64,000 nucleotides of DNA from Sesamum alatum (GCA_034509735.1 JACGWO010000010.1:4774001-4838000); one strand, 5' to 3'. Positions 21,939 to 33,802 are shown, counted from the stretch's first letter. The notes: a model not told the origin generated them from the letters alone. Program-made: numbers and translations.

Positions 21939-24859
21939 TCAAGCAAATAAACTAAAGTTTGCTAAATCCTTCTTCGACTCCTCGAGAAATGCTTCCATCT
22001 TCTCCAATACTTCAATCTCCTTTGATAAGGGGTGTTTTCGAGCATCGAGATCTTCTCATTCTTAGTCGCCACCTCCTTCTGAAGATCGGTCAAGTTCTCT
22101 TTGGCATCATGAAGTAATGAGTTGATGGACTCCTCCTTGCGTTGTAATTCCTCGAGTTGTCTTTCAATACGCCTTGTTGGTTAACAACTTGGAGGATCTC
22201 GGCTTCAAGACTCTTCACCTTGTTCCCATGCTCCTTCTCGTGTGCTTCGGCAATTGAGAGATCACCTTTGGCAAGTGAGAGAGACTTCTCATAAACCTCA
22301 CGCGTGATCTTTTGAGTAAATTCCAACTTGGTCTTCGTGTAATTGGAGGCACCGTCAAAAGAAGACATTTCAAGTGACTCTCTAAAAAGGGATACGTCCT
22401 TCATGTAGATGGCCATCTCCTGATCAAAGGCATCAACAACTTGTTTCACCTCGGAAGTCGTTCAGGGGGGTTCATCGCGATCTTTTGGCATATGCGTTCC
22501 CAATAGAACTTGAGCAATATCCATTCTGCCTCCGTTTTGATAGCTTGAGGGCAGAGATCATGGGAAGAAGGGGAGCCTCAAGAGTCTTCTTTGGCTTCTC
22601 AAGACATCTTCCGCGGGGGGCAACTTCTCCACGATGGCTGGTAGCACAATCTTCGGGCATTTGCTAGAAGTTCCGGCGGAAAGAGGCTCATCTCGTGGAA
22701 TAAGTTGCAATTCGCCGTGCGGGAGTGGCGTTCGCGATGGGCAAGTTGGATGCGCTAGTTCCGTTCACCGAGCTGATGCTACCTTCCGGAGTCATGGAAC
22801 TCCTTCTTCAAGACCCGCAAGCTGAAAAAAAAAAAAAAGAAAAGAAAAGGGAAGAGTGTTATATGAATGCAAGAGAAAAAAAAAGATCAAGAAAACATAG
22901 TGAAAGTAGTGTGGCAATATATTTACGTAGGAGCGCCAACTCGTCTAAAGGCATGAAAGAACTAGGAACGTCCTCAAAGAACGAAGAATTCACACTAATG
23001 CATCTAAGTCAAAAACCTTCTCAAGTGGTTGGGATTTGCTAAGTTGCTCGTTCCGAGATGGATAACGCAGAGATCACGTCGTTTCACCGGACAAAGCACC
23101 AAGGGGAGTGTCCACAAGCACGTTGTGTCTTCGTTAGGAGCGGCAGTGGCGGTCTTCGTCTCATCAACATTGACGGCGGGAATGGCTCGATTATCTTTGG
23201 GTTCCTTCTCCAAACCAGGAGGATGATTGAGTTTAAGAACAACTCTTGTACTCTTCTCAGGGTGAATCTTATTGCACTTGGTCCACCACTCCATATACTC
23301 CTTCGTGATAAGAGGGGATGAAGAAGTGCTACCGGGACTAAAAAGCTTAGATTGAAGTACCGGACAAAGTGGAAGATTGCCAAAGTCGCCCAAGTTCTTT
23401 CAAGTTACAAGACAAGATCTCCTTCTTCAAACGCCCCGGAACGTCTTGACAAAAACCAAATTGACGGCTAAAGCGGTGGGGACTATAAGCTTCAACGATG
23501 GAGTCGCCTCAATCCGAAGTGTCAAATAGCTAGAGCGCAAAGCGACGAAGAGGTCCTTGTAGGTGTTCGTTAAAGCTCGCGTCATCTACCAACGAGGTGG
23601 GGCTTTGATGATGAAAATGCACGTACAAAAGTCTCGAAAGATTGATGCCATGAAAAAGTTGCGCGCCTCGCGCGGGTTCAAAGTGTCTAGCCATGTTCTC
23701 CCCCGCGTACTTCACCATTTGGCTCCAATAGGTTCAAGCTGGGTGGAAAGTGAGTCTGAAGATAACGTCCAATCCAACTATACACGTAATGAATGGGAAG
23801 ACGGCGGAAGACTCGAACAATTCGTAGAAGTGACATGTCCCTAAGGCCTCGGTAGATGCTCGCCAAGACGGGGATAGCCAAAGAAAAACATTCACCATGA
23901 GCCATCCTACTTGCAACTTTTGAAAACGGAAGCACGTACCTTACCAACTTTTGTCGTGTGGAAGGACAAAGCACATAACCAACACGAGAGAAAAGCCGCC
24001 ACATAGGTCTCGTTCGTATGTCCTCGGATCTGCAGTGCGGTGAAAGGCTCGTCGAAATCCTTGCTCCGAGGTAGGTTCAAAGCGTCGACATCACCATTAG
24101 GATTACGAGAAAGCTTGGGCTCGTTGACTCTCTTCCGAGAAGAACGCAAAGGGGGCGCGGCCGTAGCGAAGAGGTCCTTTGAACCAAAAGTTGACCCAAT
24201 CAGAAACAAGTACTCCGTTCGTGTCTTTAGGAAGGCGGTGGTATGCCAAAAAGCAAGTATTGCAACTTCGTGGAACGGAGGGCTTACACGCTTCATCGCC
24301 TAGCAAATCTTTGGAAGAAGGACGACCTCGTCGTAAAATTCTCACGCACGGGTAACCCACAAAGTCCACGGATGTCCCACAAAGAAATGGATATCTCTTC
24401 AACGTCGGTATGTAAAGTGTTCGTGGAAGGCACCATAGCTCAAGGAAGGCTTGGAGAACATGCTTGTTGCAGACGTACGTTGAAAAGAGATGCGTGCACG
24501 GCTGCTGTGAATCTTGGCGGCATTGAAGAATAGTCGCGTGGTGACCAAGCACGTCTTCGCGTCCACTTCCCAATAGCCGGGTAAAAGGGATACTTCGCCA
24601 TACTTCGAATTGAGGAGTCCTCCATGAAGTCCTGTTGGTGGCAAGGTGGCGGTTCGGAAGAACAAATTCGGTGTCGGCCTTTGACGTCATGAAAGAGAGA
24701 CTTGAGCCAACAATTACCTTGGCTTGAGAAGAAACATTCGAACGGGGGTCGAGCGTATCTTTGATCACCTCTTCGGACCACTCAATGGAAGATGCATAGA
24801 CTTGGATAAAGAACGAGGACTATAGAGGGACGGGTGACATTGGCGGGCTCAGAATGCAT
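21939..24859 (-). pseudogene. Antisense plant mobile domain (PMD, aminotransferase-like) gene captured in the gypsy 3' region
   Basis: Read on the minus strand from a possible ATG at 24859. Landmarks are IEWSEEVIKDTL, then EISISLWDIRGLCGLPVRE near 24340-24400, then ASRMAHGECFSLAIPVLAS near 23850-23910, HYVYSWIGRYLQTH near 23760, YMEWWTKC near 23290, and a Lys/Glu-rich coiled coil (22450 to about 21950: EMAIYMKDVSLFRES, SLAKGDLSIAEAHEKEH, NLTDLQKEVATKNEKIS) ending at TGA 21939-21941. These match the PMD family (MAIN/MAIL1 relatives and many transposon-borne copies). Host PMD proteins act in silencing and genome stability; the function in elements is unknown. The frame changes at many places, so the copy is broken, or the local sequence has indel errors. 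Confidence 0.75.
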
Positions 24860-25693
24860 AGGGTGGTGCCTTTCACTTGAGATTGTCCTTACCACTTCGG
24901 ATGACGATGCTTGGGAATGGCTCGGTACGATCTTCGAAGTCCATGTCTACAAAAAAAAAAAAAAAAAAAAGAGAGAGAAGAGAGAGAAGAAGAAGAGAAG
25001 TATGAAGAAATTAGGAGCCAAGGAATATGTGCAAAGTCGGTCGTGACGCTTGCGTTAGAAATTAGGATGATTTACTCACCAAGTCAAGACAAAAAACAAC
25101 ACGAAATGCCAAGCAATTACGTCAAAGGAGAAGTGGTTTATTGCATAAAACTGTTATTGTCTCGTCGGCTTGAAGAAAAATGCACGGCTAATTGTGTTGT
25201 TTTATAGTTAATGTTTGAAAGTTAAATCTGAAAAAATCTGCCATCATTGCTGTGATTCAGAGAAGGAAAAGAAAAGGTGCTCACGGAAAATTTTTGTCGC
25301 AATACAGAGCAATTGCCATCTTCAAAATTCTTACCAAAAAAAAAAAAAACAAAAAGGAGTGATGAAGAAAGCCATGAATTTGGATTCTGCCAAATGGAAA
25401 AACAAACAAAGGGTTTGGTTATTTGTAGTGGGCCTCTACAAATAAAGAAAGAGAAGAAAGAGGTGAAGAGCTCGGGCGATAAAAAATAAAAAAAAGGAAG
25501 CTGTTGCTTTGTTTTCTTGCTGAAGCAGAAAATAATTTAAGCCTTTTGTATGGTTTGGGCCTTTGATAAGCCCTATGCTGAAAAAAAAAAAAAGGGAGAG
25601 AGAGAAGCAAAAAAAAGGAGAAATCAAACGACTTCAAGTCACGCCTTCGACAACAATGGGCATGTTCTTCGCCGAGCCTTGAAGTAGGGCATC
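24860..25693 (+). other. Gypsy 3' region, last part, purine-rich
   Basis: No coding domain. It holds several A/G runs (24951-25010, 25336-25360, 25579-25620). The bases just before the 3' LTR, TGAAGTAGGGCATC, should contain the polypurine tract, although the best purine runs lie 50-110 bases further upstream. Confidence 0.5.
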
Positions 25694-26369
25694 TGTTGAC
25701 GTCAAAATATTTTGGAATAAATTATCAATTAAAGCCCAAATAAATCGGCTAGGCAATTGGGTTCCAAGAAAAAAAAAGTCCATAATAAATTTGGGCTCGT
25801 CTCGAAGGAAATTAAATTCATAAGCCCCATTATTAAATTTGGTTTTATATATTTTTATTGGGTCAATCTGAAATAAATATATATGTTATTTGGATCGGCT
25901 AAAATTGGGCAAGTACATGTTCAGAAATACAGTCCATCAGAAGACTAGTCCATTCAAAGCCCACGGTGATAAAAGCCAGTGGGAAGAGCCCAAGCTGCTA
26001 AAAGCCCAGCTCATGACCTATTAAATTAGGGCCTCAACCTCACCACCAAAGGACAATACATACAACACAAGCAAGAAATCGAGCAAGAGCAAGTCCAAAG
26101 CTTTCTCCTACGACGAAGCTCTGCAACTACAAGGCTTTTGATACGAAATTTCAAATACTACGTGATCGCCTTCTACAAATCAAGAGGGAAATTACACATT
26201 CGATTCAAGAACAAGCTTCGAGCCCTGAATCCACATTCATAGAGAAGAATCAGGGGGTTATTTAAATTCAGAGATTGTAAACCACTCATATTCAAATTAA
26301 TATATCATTTGGTCCATATTTTTTCTTGTCGTGTAATTATTTTTTGCAGACACGAAATTTGTGTGAACA
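25694..26369 (+). repeat. Gypsy 3' LTR, rich in single-base indels
   Basis: 676 bp. It aligns with 13108-13779 end to end, but the differences are mostly one-base gains or losses in short homopolymers (for example GGCTAGGCAATT against GGCTAGCAATT) and the TATA box is broken. See findings for the possibility of sequencing error. Confidence 0.92.
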
Positions 26370-26374
26370 GACTC

Positions 26375-28453
26375 TAAAACCCGGTTGGCTCCTAAGCCAT
26401 AAGCGATAACCTTTGACTCCATCCGGATACCCTAAGAAGACACACTTTGGATCTAAGTTCAAGTTTATCAACATTTTGATGTACAAATGCAGCACAACAA
26501 AACACGTAATGAAGATAAATCAATAATTTTCCTGACCACACAGATTCAGGAATCTTTCCGTTTAGGGGAACGGAAGGAGATCTGTTTATGAGGTGAACAG
26601 CAGTTAGAACTGCCTCACCCCATAGTGTTTGGGAACTCCAGAACTGGAGATCATGCATCTACCTTTTCCAAATGGTTCGGTTCATGCGCTCAGCAACACC
26701 ATTTTGCTGAGTGTGTAAGGGTTGTTTTGTGTCTTTTTATACCGAACTTATCACACAGATCAGAAAAAATTTTGATTACAAAACTCTAGTCCATTATCAG
26801 TTCTTAGAGCTTCAAAGTTTTTCCGATTTGGTTTCAACCAAGTTTTTCCAATTTTGAAAATGCTAAAACTTCAGATTTGCACTTCATAAGAAAAACAAAG
26901 ACTTTTCGAGAAAAATTGTCAATGATTGACAAAAAATATTTGTTACCCCCATGTGTGGGGGTACTAGAAGGTCCCACACATCAGCATGCACATAATCTAA
27001 AATGTCAGATGATGTAGAGGGGTTGGGGTATGGTGTGACAGGAAATTGTACTTTATGTTGTTTCCCCATGATGCATTCTTCACAAAATTTCAGTATTTCA
27101 ATGTTGTCATGCAAAACACTACAATTTGAGAATCTCAAGTCCCTTTTGACTTATATGACCCAACCGCTTATGCCACAAAAGTAGTTTTATCATTTTCGAC
27201 AACTATTAGCAGTAAATGCATCATATTTCACAGAGCACACATACAGATTGCGTTTTCGTTCAGCTTTGAAAACAGTTAATGCACCCTTCATGATTTTCAT
27301 AATTCCCTTTCCCCATTTTCCCTCTAAGCCGTCTTCTTCAAGAACGGCACAAAAGATGAGGTTATGACTTAAGTCAGGGACGAACCTGACATTTCTAAGA
27401 GTCATTTTAAAAGCCATTTTTCAAAAATCATGTTTACATCACCAAGACCAAGAATATCACAGCGTTTTTCATTTGCCATAGAAACAGACCCAAAGTTCCC
27501 AGATTCTAATTTAGTGAAAATATCTTTAAAAGGAGACATATGAAAAGAGCATCCGGAGTCAATGAGCCATTCATTCATATTTAGACTCTGAAAATTGTTT
27601 ACATCACAAACCATAAAGACTTCACCAGAGGAATCATCAGTGACAGCGTTTGCATTATCATTAGAGTAGTTTTGTTCTTTCCTAGGTTTTCTGCAATTTT
27701 TAATGTAAAGACCCTTAATCCCACAGTTATAGCATTTTCTTTCTTTGACTTTGTCATCACTATTCTTATCACCTTTTCCTCTGGATTTACTTCTGCTTTT
27801 ATGCTTACCCTTACTATGTTTTCTGTACTTATGGTCAGAATTTCTATTCTTGGTTCTTCCTCTAACAAATTAACCTCACCTTGCTACTGGTTTGGTTTAT
27901 TTGTTTTGAGGTCCATTTCTGTACTCTTAAGACCACTGATAAACAGTGTCTAAATTAACATTGTCCCTACCATACTTACTGGCAGCTTTGACATCACCGT
28001 AAGAATCAGGTATAGCATTTAAGCAAACTATAGAGGTTAGTCATCAATGTTTTATCCCCAGTAAGTTTTATATCCTGGATTAAACTTAGTGAACTCATCA
28101 ATATTATCATCAATATTCTTAGTTAAATCCAGTTTATATCTGAAAAATTTTTCTAGCAAAAAACAGTTTACTAGGTAATGAGGTTTCTGTTGTAAAGTTC
28201 CTCTAACCTATTCCATAACTCTCTAGCTGATTCTGTTTCCTACTTTCCGAATCACAACATCAGATAAGTTAAGAATAATAGAGGAATAAGCAAATTCATC
28301 ATTTTCAAGTCTCTTTTCCTCATTAACAGTTTCAGCATATTTTCCATCAATTGCTTTGAAAACCTTTTGCTGAATTAAAATGCCTTTCATTTTCTGTTGC
28401 CAGATTGTAAAATCGGTTTTTCCATCAAACGGAAGCAAGTTATAACCAGCCAT
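26375..28453 (-). pseudogene. Copia gag, protease and integrase half
   Basis: The minus strand starts at ATG 28453 (MAGYNLLPFDGKTDFTIWQQ), a UBN2/TNT1-type gag. Frame changes near 28230 and between 28200 and 27880 precede a zinc knuckle (CYNCGIKGLYIKNC near 27700) in which the expected His is Tyr. Then come the protease site WLIDSGCSFHMSP (near 27560), the pre-integrase block LRNVRFVPDLSHNL, CEECIMGKQHKVQFP, the integrase start HADVWDLL, and the integrase end WGEAVLTAVHLINRSP near 26600. The gypsy insertion follows directly. Gag packages element RNA, protease matures it and integrase inserts the cDNA; this copy is defective. Confidence 0.9.
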
Positions 28454-28900
28454 GATGAAAACAATGAAATAATCACAAGAGCAACAAATGCTAATCAACA
28501 GAAAATAAACAGAGGGGTTCCTTGACCTACTCTCAACCAGATACCTGACGGTCTCAAAGACCCGGCCAAGTGAGAAGTAAGAGGAGGGATCGGTCTTGGT
28601 TCGATACTCAGAATATCACGGAGATAATCAACAAGAAATAATAAATAGTACAATACTAAATCACACAGATAAAATAGGCTCAGAATTATCACCGAGATAT
28701 GAGACAAACTCAGAATTTTAAGCCGGAAAAATTATCACAGAGATACGAGACTAACTTAGGACAGAGATATCACACAGATAATATCAGAGAAATATTGCGG
28801 AAGCAGTAAAGTGCACGCAACAGTAATTTACCGAAAAACGTAAGCGAAGATAGGGTTAGAGGTTACCGCGAGGATGACGGAGCCAGAACCGGATGAACCG
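28454..28900 (-). other. Copia untranslated leader
   Basis: Non-coding stretch between the primer-binding site and gag on the minus strand. Short repeats of ATCACAGAGATA type occur at 28610-28790. No gene is seen. Confidence 0.6.
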
Positions 28901-28912
28901 GCTCTGATACCA
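28901..28912 (-). other. Copia primer-binding site, initiator tRNA-Met type
   Basis: Minus strand TGGTATCAGAGC, one base inside the 5' LTR. This 12-mer is the classic plant copia site complementary to the 3' end of tRNA-iMet. Confidence 0.92.
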
Positions 28913-28913
28913 C

Positions 28914-29669
28914 TGTTGGGTGGAGGGCCACCAGTGGATTTACGAAAAAATCCTATCTTACTATTACAAAACCGAATAGAACTTAGCTACAAATTACAGA
29001 TTTAATACCAAATTAAAAACTGTAAAGTAACCTATCAATATCTAAAAGGCTCAGGGAGCCAAGATCTGGGAACTCACGGCCACGGGCAAGGCCGGCTCCA
29101 ACCACCGGTTACTCAAACCACCACAAAGGTCCATGGTCCACAAAGGACTGTCACACAGACATAAAGGAGGATACCACAGAAGGTAAACCTCTCGGGAAAA
29201 GTCACAACAGACCGAAAGAGAGATCGGAGAAGGAGATAGGAGGGAATGGAATGTTCTCACTTGTGTTCGCTTGTCGTATACAAAGGATAGACAAACCTTT
29301 TATACGACAAGGGCATGAGATAGCACAGGCGGAGGTTGGCGGTGAGGGGGAGAACCAAAGCCATCGGAAACATGAGAGAGAAGGGGGAGAAATCAAAGAG
29401 ACTGACCTTTGAGAGTGAGAAAGAGGAACCAGAGAGAAGGGGGCGGCGGAAACCCTAGGTGACAAGAGGAAGAAGACCAAATGAATTAAGCCTTAGGTCA
29501 AGACTTAATAAGTCGGACGAAGTGGGCCGAGATGGGCTGGGCTAAGACAAAGGGCTGCAGACGGATCAGAGTGGACTGGCCAGTAAGTAGTGGTGTGGGT
29601 CATCCAAGGTGGTGGGGGATGTGGGCCGTGAGTAGGCCTATCCGAATGGGTCATGGGCCAAAACCAACA
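28914..29669 (-). repeat. Copia 5' LTR
   Basis: 756 bp, matching 10396-11151. It is followed on the right by the TSD TTTAT (29670-29674). Confidence 0.93.
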
Positions 29670-30035
29670 TTTATACTATGTGGCCACAAATAATAACCAT
29701 TCACACCATATATGGGGGATTCATTAACACTTTTTGTAGGATTTTATTGTGTAGTATTTGGACACATAATGCTCAGGCTCCTCATTCCTACACCATATTG
29801 TAAACACTTAAATCTCACTTTCTGCAACTACAAGTTCTCTGAAGTATCAATTCTAGTGCTACCCCTTGTCATTAAACTCCAGCTCTGCAACAAAAGCCCA
29901 TAGATCCATAATATTTGATCTATATCCTCAAAATCAAAGAACTCTATATTTCCTTCCACATAGTCCCTATATGGAATATGCTTCGTAGCTCTCCCACAGT
30001 ACACCTTGATACTAAAAACATGTAGGGTCCCCCAT
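29670..30035 (-). pseudogene. MULE transposase remnant, N-terminal part and SWIM tail (right of the copia insertion)
   Basis: From a possible ATG at 30035 the minus strand reads, after a one-base shift, VFSIKVYCGRATKHIP and YVEGNIEFFDFEDID, which resembles the N-terminal domain of plant MULE transposases. After stops, CRNEEPEHYVSKYYTIKSYK and IYGVNGYYLWPHS resemble the segment just after the SWIM finger. The central DDE transposase region is absent, so the gene had lost its catalytic core. The reading continues across the copia insertion into 10395-9740. Confidence 0.65.
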
Positions 30036-30447
30036 ACTCACTATTATTAGTTTTTATTAGTTAATAAATTAAAATTAAAATAAAAAAAGAAAAAAACAAA
30101 ATAATTCCATCAACAAAAATCAACAGAGAACAACAATTTCACAAAAAAAAATTCCATGGTACAAAAATCAACAGAATTCATATTCAACAAAAATTTCATA
30201 AATTTCCTCAATTTTCATATATTCAATAGAATTCATAACACAAATCTTGTACATGAAATCACAATCACCATAACTCCACAAATTAAATCACTGTCCTAAA
30301 GAAGCTAGCACTGATTTATCAGGTTGTCTTTTAGATTAATAAAAAATATACTATCATGTTATATATTTAGAAGTTTTTTATTTTCTAAAAATAATTATAA
30401 ACAAATATTGAAATTGAAAAAATTCATATATTTATCAAGTATTTCCA
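30036..30447. other. AT-rich stretch
   Basis: A/T runs, with CAACAGA and CAACAAAAATTTCA phrases repeated near 30110-30200. No gene seen. Confidence 0.4.
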
Positions 30448-32235
30448 CCTTTTTGTATTGCAATAAATTAAAATCTATGAAACTTAAAATATATTTTAGG
30501 AGAAAAATGCAATTGTGGTCCACTATGTTAGGGGTGATGACACTTTTCGTCCAGTGCTTTTTCAAAATAGTAATTAAGGACTGTATTTTTTAAAAAGTAG
30601 CAATTTTAACCCAGGAATCCCTAATTTGACCGGAATAGGTCACATGCGCGGCATGTGACCTCCAAAATTTGGGATTCCGACCAGGCCTGCGTACGTGGAC
30701 AACAAAAATTGGGAAGGACTTGCATGGCAAGACCGACGTGTTAAATAAAATAGGCCAGCCTTGCCAACTGACCCCCTGCCATGTTGGATCGTTTAGGAGG
30801 GAAAAAGAAGTCACAACTCCATCACGTGACTTCTGCCATTTACAACCACAAAAAAAATAAAAAATAAAAATAAATGTAGGTAAAGGAAACAACACATTTT
30901 CCCCTATTTTTGCTGCAGGTCCCTAGTTGTGAGGAGAAAGAAGCAAATAGGAAGAATAACTGGTGCTTCAAGACGAAGGAGGAACTGTGCAGTATTTGAA
31001 GTGGTCGCCATGTTGACATGCCTTTCTGGGCGAAACATCACCATTTCCACAAGGCGACCACTTCAAATACTACACAATTCCTCCTTCGTTTCGAAGCACC
31101 AGTTATTCTTCCTATTTGCACCAATTTCATTCTCCTCGCAACTAGGGATTTGCACCAACAATAGGGGAAAATGTGTTGTTTCCTTTACCTTCAATCTTTC
31201 TTTTTGGTGGTTGTAAATAGAAGAAGTCACGTGCTGGATCCACGACTTCTTTTTTCCCTCCTAAACGATCCAACATGGCGGGGGGTGAGTTGGCAAAGCT
31301 GACGTGTTTTATTTTAACACGTCAGTCTTGCCAAGTAAGCCCTTCCCAATTTTTTTGGTCCACGTAGGCAAACCTGGTCGGATTCCCCAAATTTTGTAGG
31401 TCATGTGCCCCGCAGGTGACCTATTCCTGCCAAATTAGGACTTTCTGGGTTAAGATTGCTAATTTTTTAAAAATACAATCCTTAATTATTATTATGAAAA
31501 AGCCCTAGACCAAAAGTGTCACCATCCCTAACATAGTGTACCAAAATTGCATTTTTTCCTATAATGAATGTTAAATATTTGATAGAATAACATTCACAAA
31601 ATCGTCTCACTAAAGAAAAAAAATATTCATATGGGAGAAAATGGTAAAGTACATTTTGTAACATAAACTTTTAAATAAAGTAGTGACCTATGATTTTTTA
31701 AACTTAAATAACAATGGAATGTAAAAATTCAAATACAATAAGAAAAAGCTAAGAAAAAGAAAAAAACTTAATTTGAACAAAATTAAAATCTTACTTTATT
31801 AGTATTAATGAACCAATAAAAATTTATCAAAAAAATATGTTAATGAAAGATATAAAAGAATGGTTTTTTACCTGATTAATTAAAAATTAGAAATTTACTG
31901 CATGAGATATACCAAGAGATTGATATAAGTTTAGTGATTGAAAAGTATATGATTATTAATTAGTGACAAGATAAATACTTTTTTATGATGAAAATATAAC
32001 CTAAAATTTGATTTTTTTTAAACAAATACAAATTGGATTAGTATCATAATTTTGAAGGTAGAATCAAATATAGATAAATACTAATCTTGAATATAGGATT
32101 TTTTTTACATAAATACAAATGTAATTTAAATTTAAAATAGACGAGATTTCTAATTAATGATTTTTTTTCTTAAAAATTAAAAAATTCAAAATTACCAAAA
32201 ATAGTATTTGGTCAAATTGGCTTAATTGTGGTCAA
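30448..32235. repeat. Tandem duplication, copy 1 (contains a foldback insertion)
   Basis: It begins CCTTTTTGTATTGCAATAAATT and ends GGTCAACCACTG. Without the insertion at 30498-31560 it is about 725 bp and collinear with copy 2. AT-rich and non-coding. Confidence 0.8.
30498..31560. mobile_element. 1.06-kb foldback element inside copy 1
   Basis: The left end AGGAGAAAAATGCAATTGTGG and the right end reverse-complemented, AGGAAAAAATGCAATTTTGG, start arms of about 500 bases that run almost to the centre near 31020 (CAGTATTTGAAGTGGTCGCC and GGCGACCACTTCAAATACT). Copy 2 of the surrounding duplication lacks it, which fixes its limits independently. The TSD is decayed. No coding capacity; a transcript would form a very long hairpin. 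Confidence 0.85.
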
Positions 32236-32242
32236 CCACTGC

Positions 32243-32983
32243 CCTTTTGTATTGCAATAAATTAAAATTTATGAAACTTATAATATATTTAATGTTAAAT
32301 TTTTGATGGAGTAACATTCACAAAATTATCTCACTAAGGAAAAAAATATTCATATGGGAGAAGATGGTAAAATACATTTTGTAACATAAACTTAAACAAA
32401 GTAGTGACCTATGACTTTTTAAAATTAAATAACAATGGAATGTAAAAAATCGAATACAATAGGAGAAAATCTAAGAAAAAGAAAAAAACTTAATTTGAAC
32501 AAAATTAAAATCTTACTTTATTTGTATTAATGAACAAATATAAATTTATCATAAAAATATGTTAATAAAAGATATAAATTATAAAAAAGAATGATTTTTT
32601 ACCTGATTAATTAAAAATTAAAAATTTATTGCATGAGATATACCAAGAGATCGATATAAGTTTAGTTACTGAAAAGTACAAGATTAAAATAAAAATAAAT
32701 AATTAGTGATAAGATAAATATTTTTTTATGATGAAAATATAACCTAAAATTTGAATTTTTTTAACAAATACAAATTGGATTAGTATCCTAATTTTGAAGG
32801 TAGAATATAGTAAATGTAAGCACTAATCTTGAATATAATTTTTTTTACATAAATACAAATGTAATTTAAATTTAAAATAATGAGATTTCTAGCCAATAAT
32901 TTTTTTTCTTGGCAATTAAAAATTCAAAGCTATAAAAAATTAGTATTTGGTCAAAATTGATTGAATTTTGTTGTCAACCATCA
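32243..32983. repeat. Tandem duplication, copy 2 (empty site)
   Basis: It begins CCTTTTGTATTGCAATAAATT and ends TTGTCAACCATC. Collinear with copy 1, with no foldback element between TTATAATATATTT and AATGTTAAAT. Confidence 0.8.
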
Positions 32984-33764
32984 TTTTACCATATATATAG
33001 AAATGACTTAAAATTTAATGGGTTAAATGAAAGATTTAAAATTGACTGATATTTTTTATAATCCAAATAAATTAGATAAATCTGAATTCATAAAAGTCAA
33101 ATTCATCAATCCAAATGCACCCAAATAGAATTTAAAATAGAAAATTCAGTCAGACAAATCTGCACCTATATTGCCACTTATAAATTCCATATCCTGCTAA
33201 TTTGATTGTTATTTAACTTTTTTCCCAAATAAGAGTGATATTTTTTTATTACAAAATCAAATTGTATTTAATTTATTCATTTACAACTAATAAATAGGTA
33301 AGTATCCTAATTTACTACAACTTGCTATAATATAGAGAGCATTAATTGGAAAGTTATGAACACTCACCATAAATACACAAACCCACAATGAAAGGAAAAA
33401 AAAAATTCAACGAAAAAAATATTAAATAAATATATATATTTTTTAAAAAGACAACGCATTCCCTGAATTTTTAATAGAATACAATATTACCCTTTAATGC
33501 AAGAGGCAGTGATTTTTTTTTTTTTTTTTAATTTAAGAGATCGCGTTTGTTTTTTCACTTAGACACTCTTTAAAATGTGAAATTATACTTTTCTCCAAAA
33601 AAAATTAAAAATTACACTTACACCTCCTCCAAATTCACCTAATCCCTCTTCTATTAGGATTTAGAACAAAAAATATTAACATTAGCAAAAAAATACAAAA
33701 AAATCAACTTTACCCCTTATTCACAATTCCATCGTAATATTTTATGCTTATAAGAAAGTAAATG

Positions 33765-33802
<38 letters not shown>

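Larger units (their letters stand above)
13108..26369 (+). mobile_element. Tat-like Ty3/gypsy retrotransposon nested in the copia element
   Basis: LTRs at 13108-13779 and 25694-26369 begin TGTTGACGTC and end GTGTGAACA. The perfect 5-bp TSD GACTC flanks the element (13103-13107 and 26370-26374). Order inside: primer-binding site, gag, protease, RT, RNase H, a second plant-type RNase H, integrase, then about 5 kb of 3' sequence with an antisense PMD pseudogene. Integrase after RNase H defines Ty3/gypsy. Dual RNase H, a DGG protease motif and a long 3' region with antisense coding sequence are features I associate with the Tat lineage. The insertion lies in the copia integrase-RT linker; with the insert and one TSD removed, the copia frame is continuous there. 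Confidence 0.95.
10396..29669 (-). mobile_element. Ty1/copia retrotransposon (TNT1-like), interrupted by a gypsy element
   Basis: Two 756-bp LTRs (10396-11151 and 28914-29669) share ends TGTTGGGTGG...CCAAAACCAACA. Both sides of the whole element carry the same 5-bp TSD, TTTAT (10391-10395 and 29670-29674). The tRNA-iMet type primer-binding site TGGTATCAGAGC lies just inside the 5' LTR on the minus strand. Coding order on the minus strand is gag, protease, integrase, RT, RNase H, which defines copia. By eye the LTRs differ at about 15 positions, mostly substitutions, so insertion was fairly recent. The coding region is cut by the gypsy element at 13108-26369 and has several frameshifts of its own. 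Confidence 0.95.

Noticed and set aside
28901..28912. Possible tRNA gene fragment
   Set aside because: It is the 12-base complement of a tRNA end used as a primer site; no cloverleaf surrounds it. I saw no tRNA or rRNA gene elsewhere in the window.
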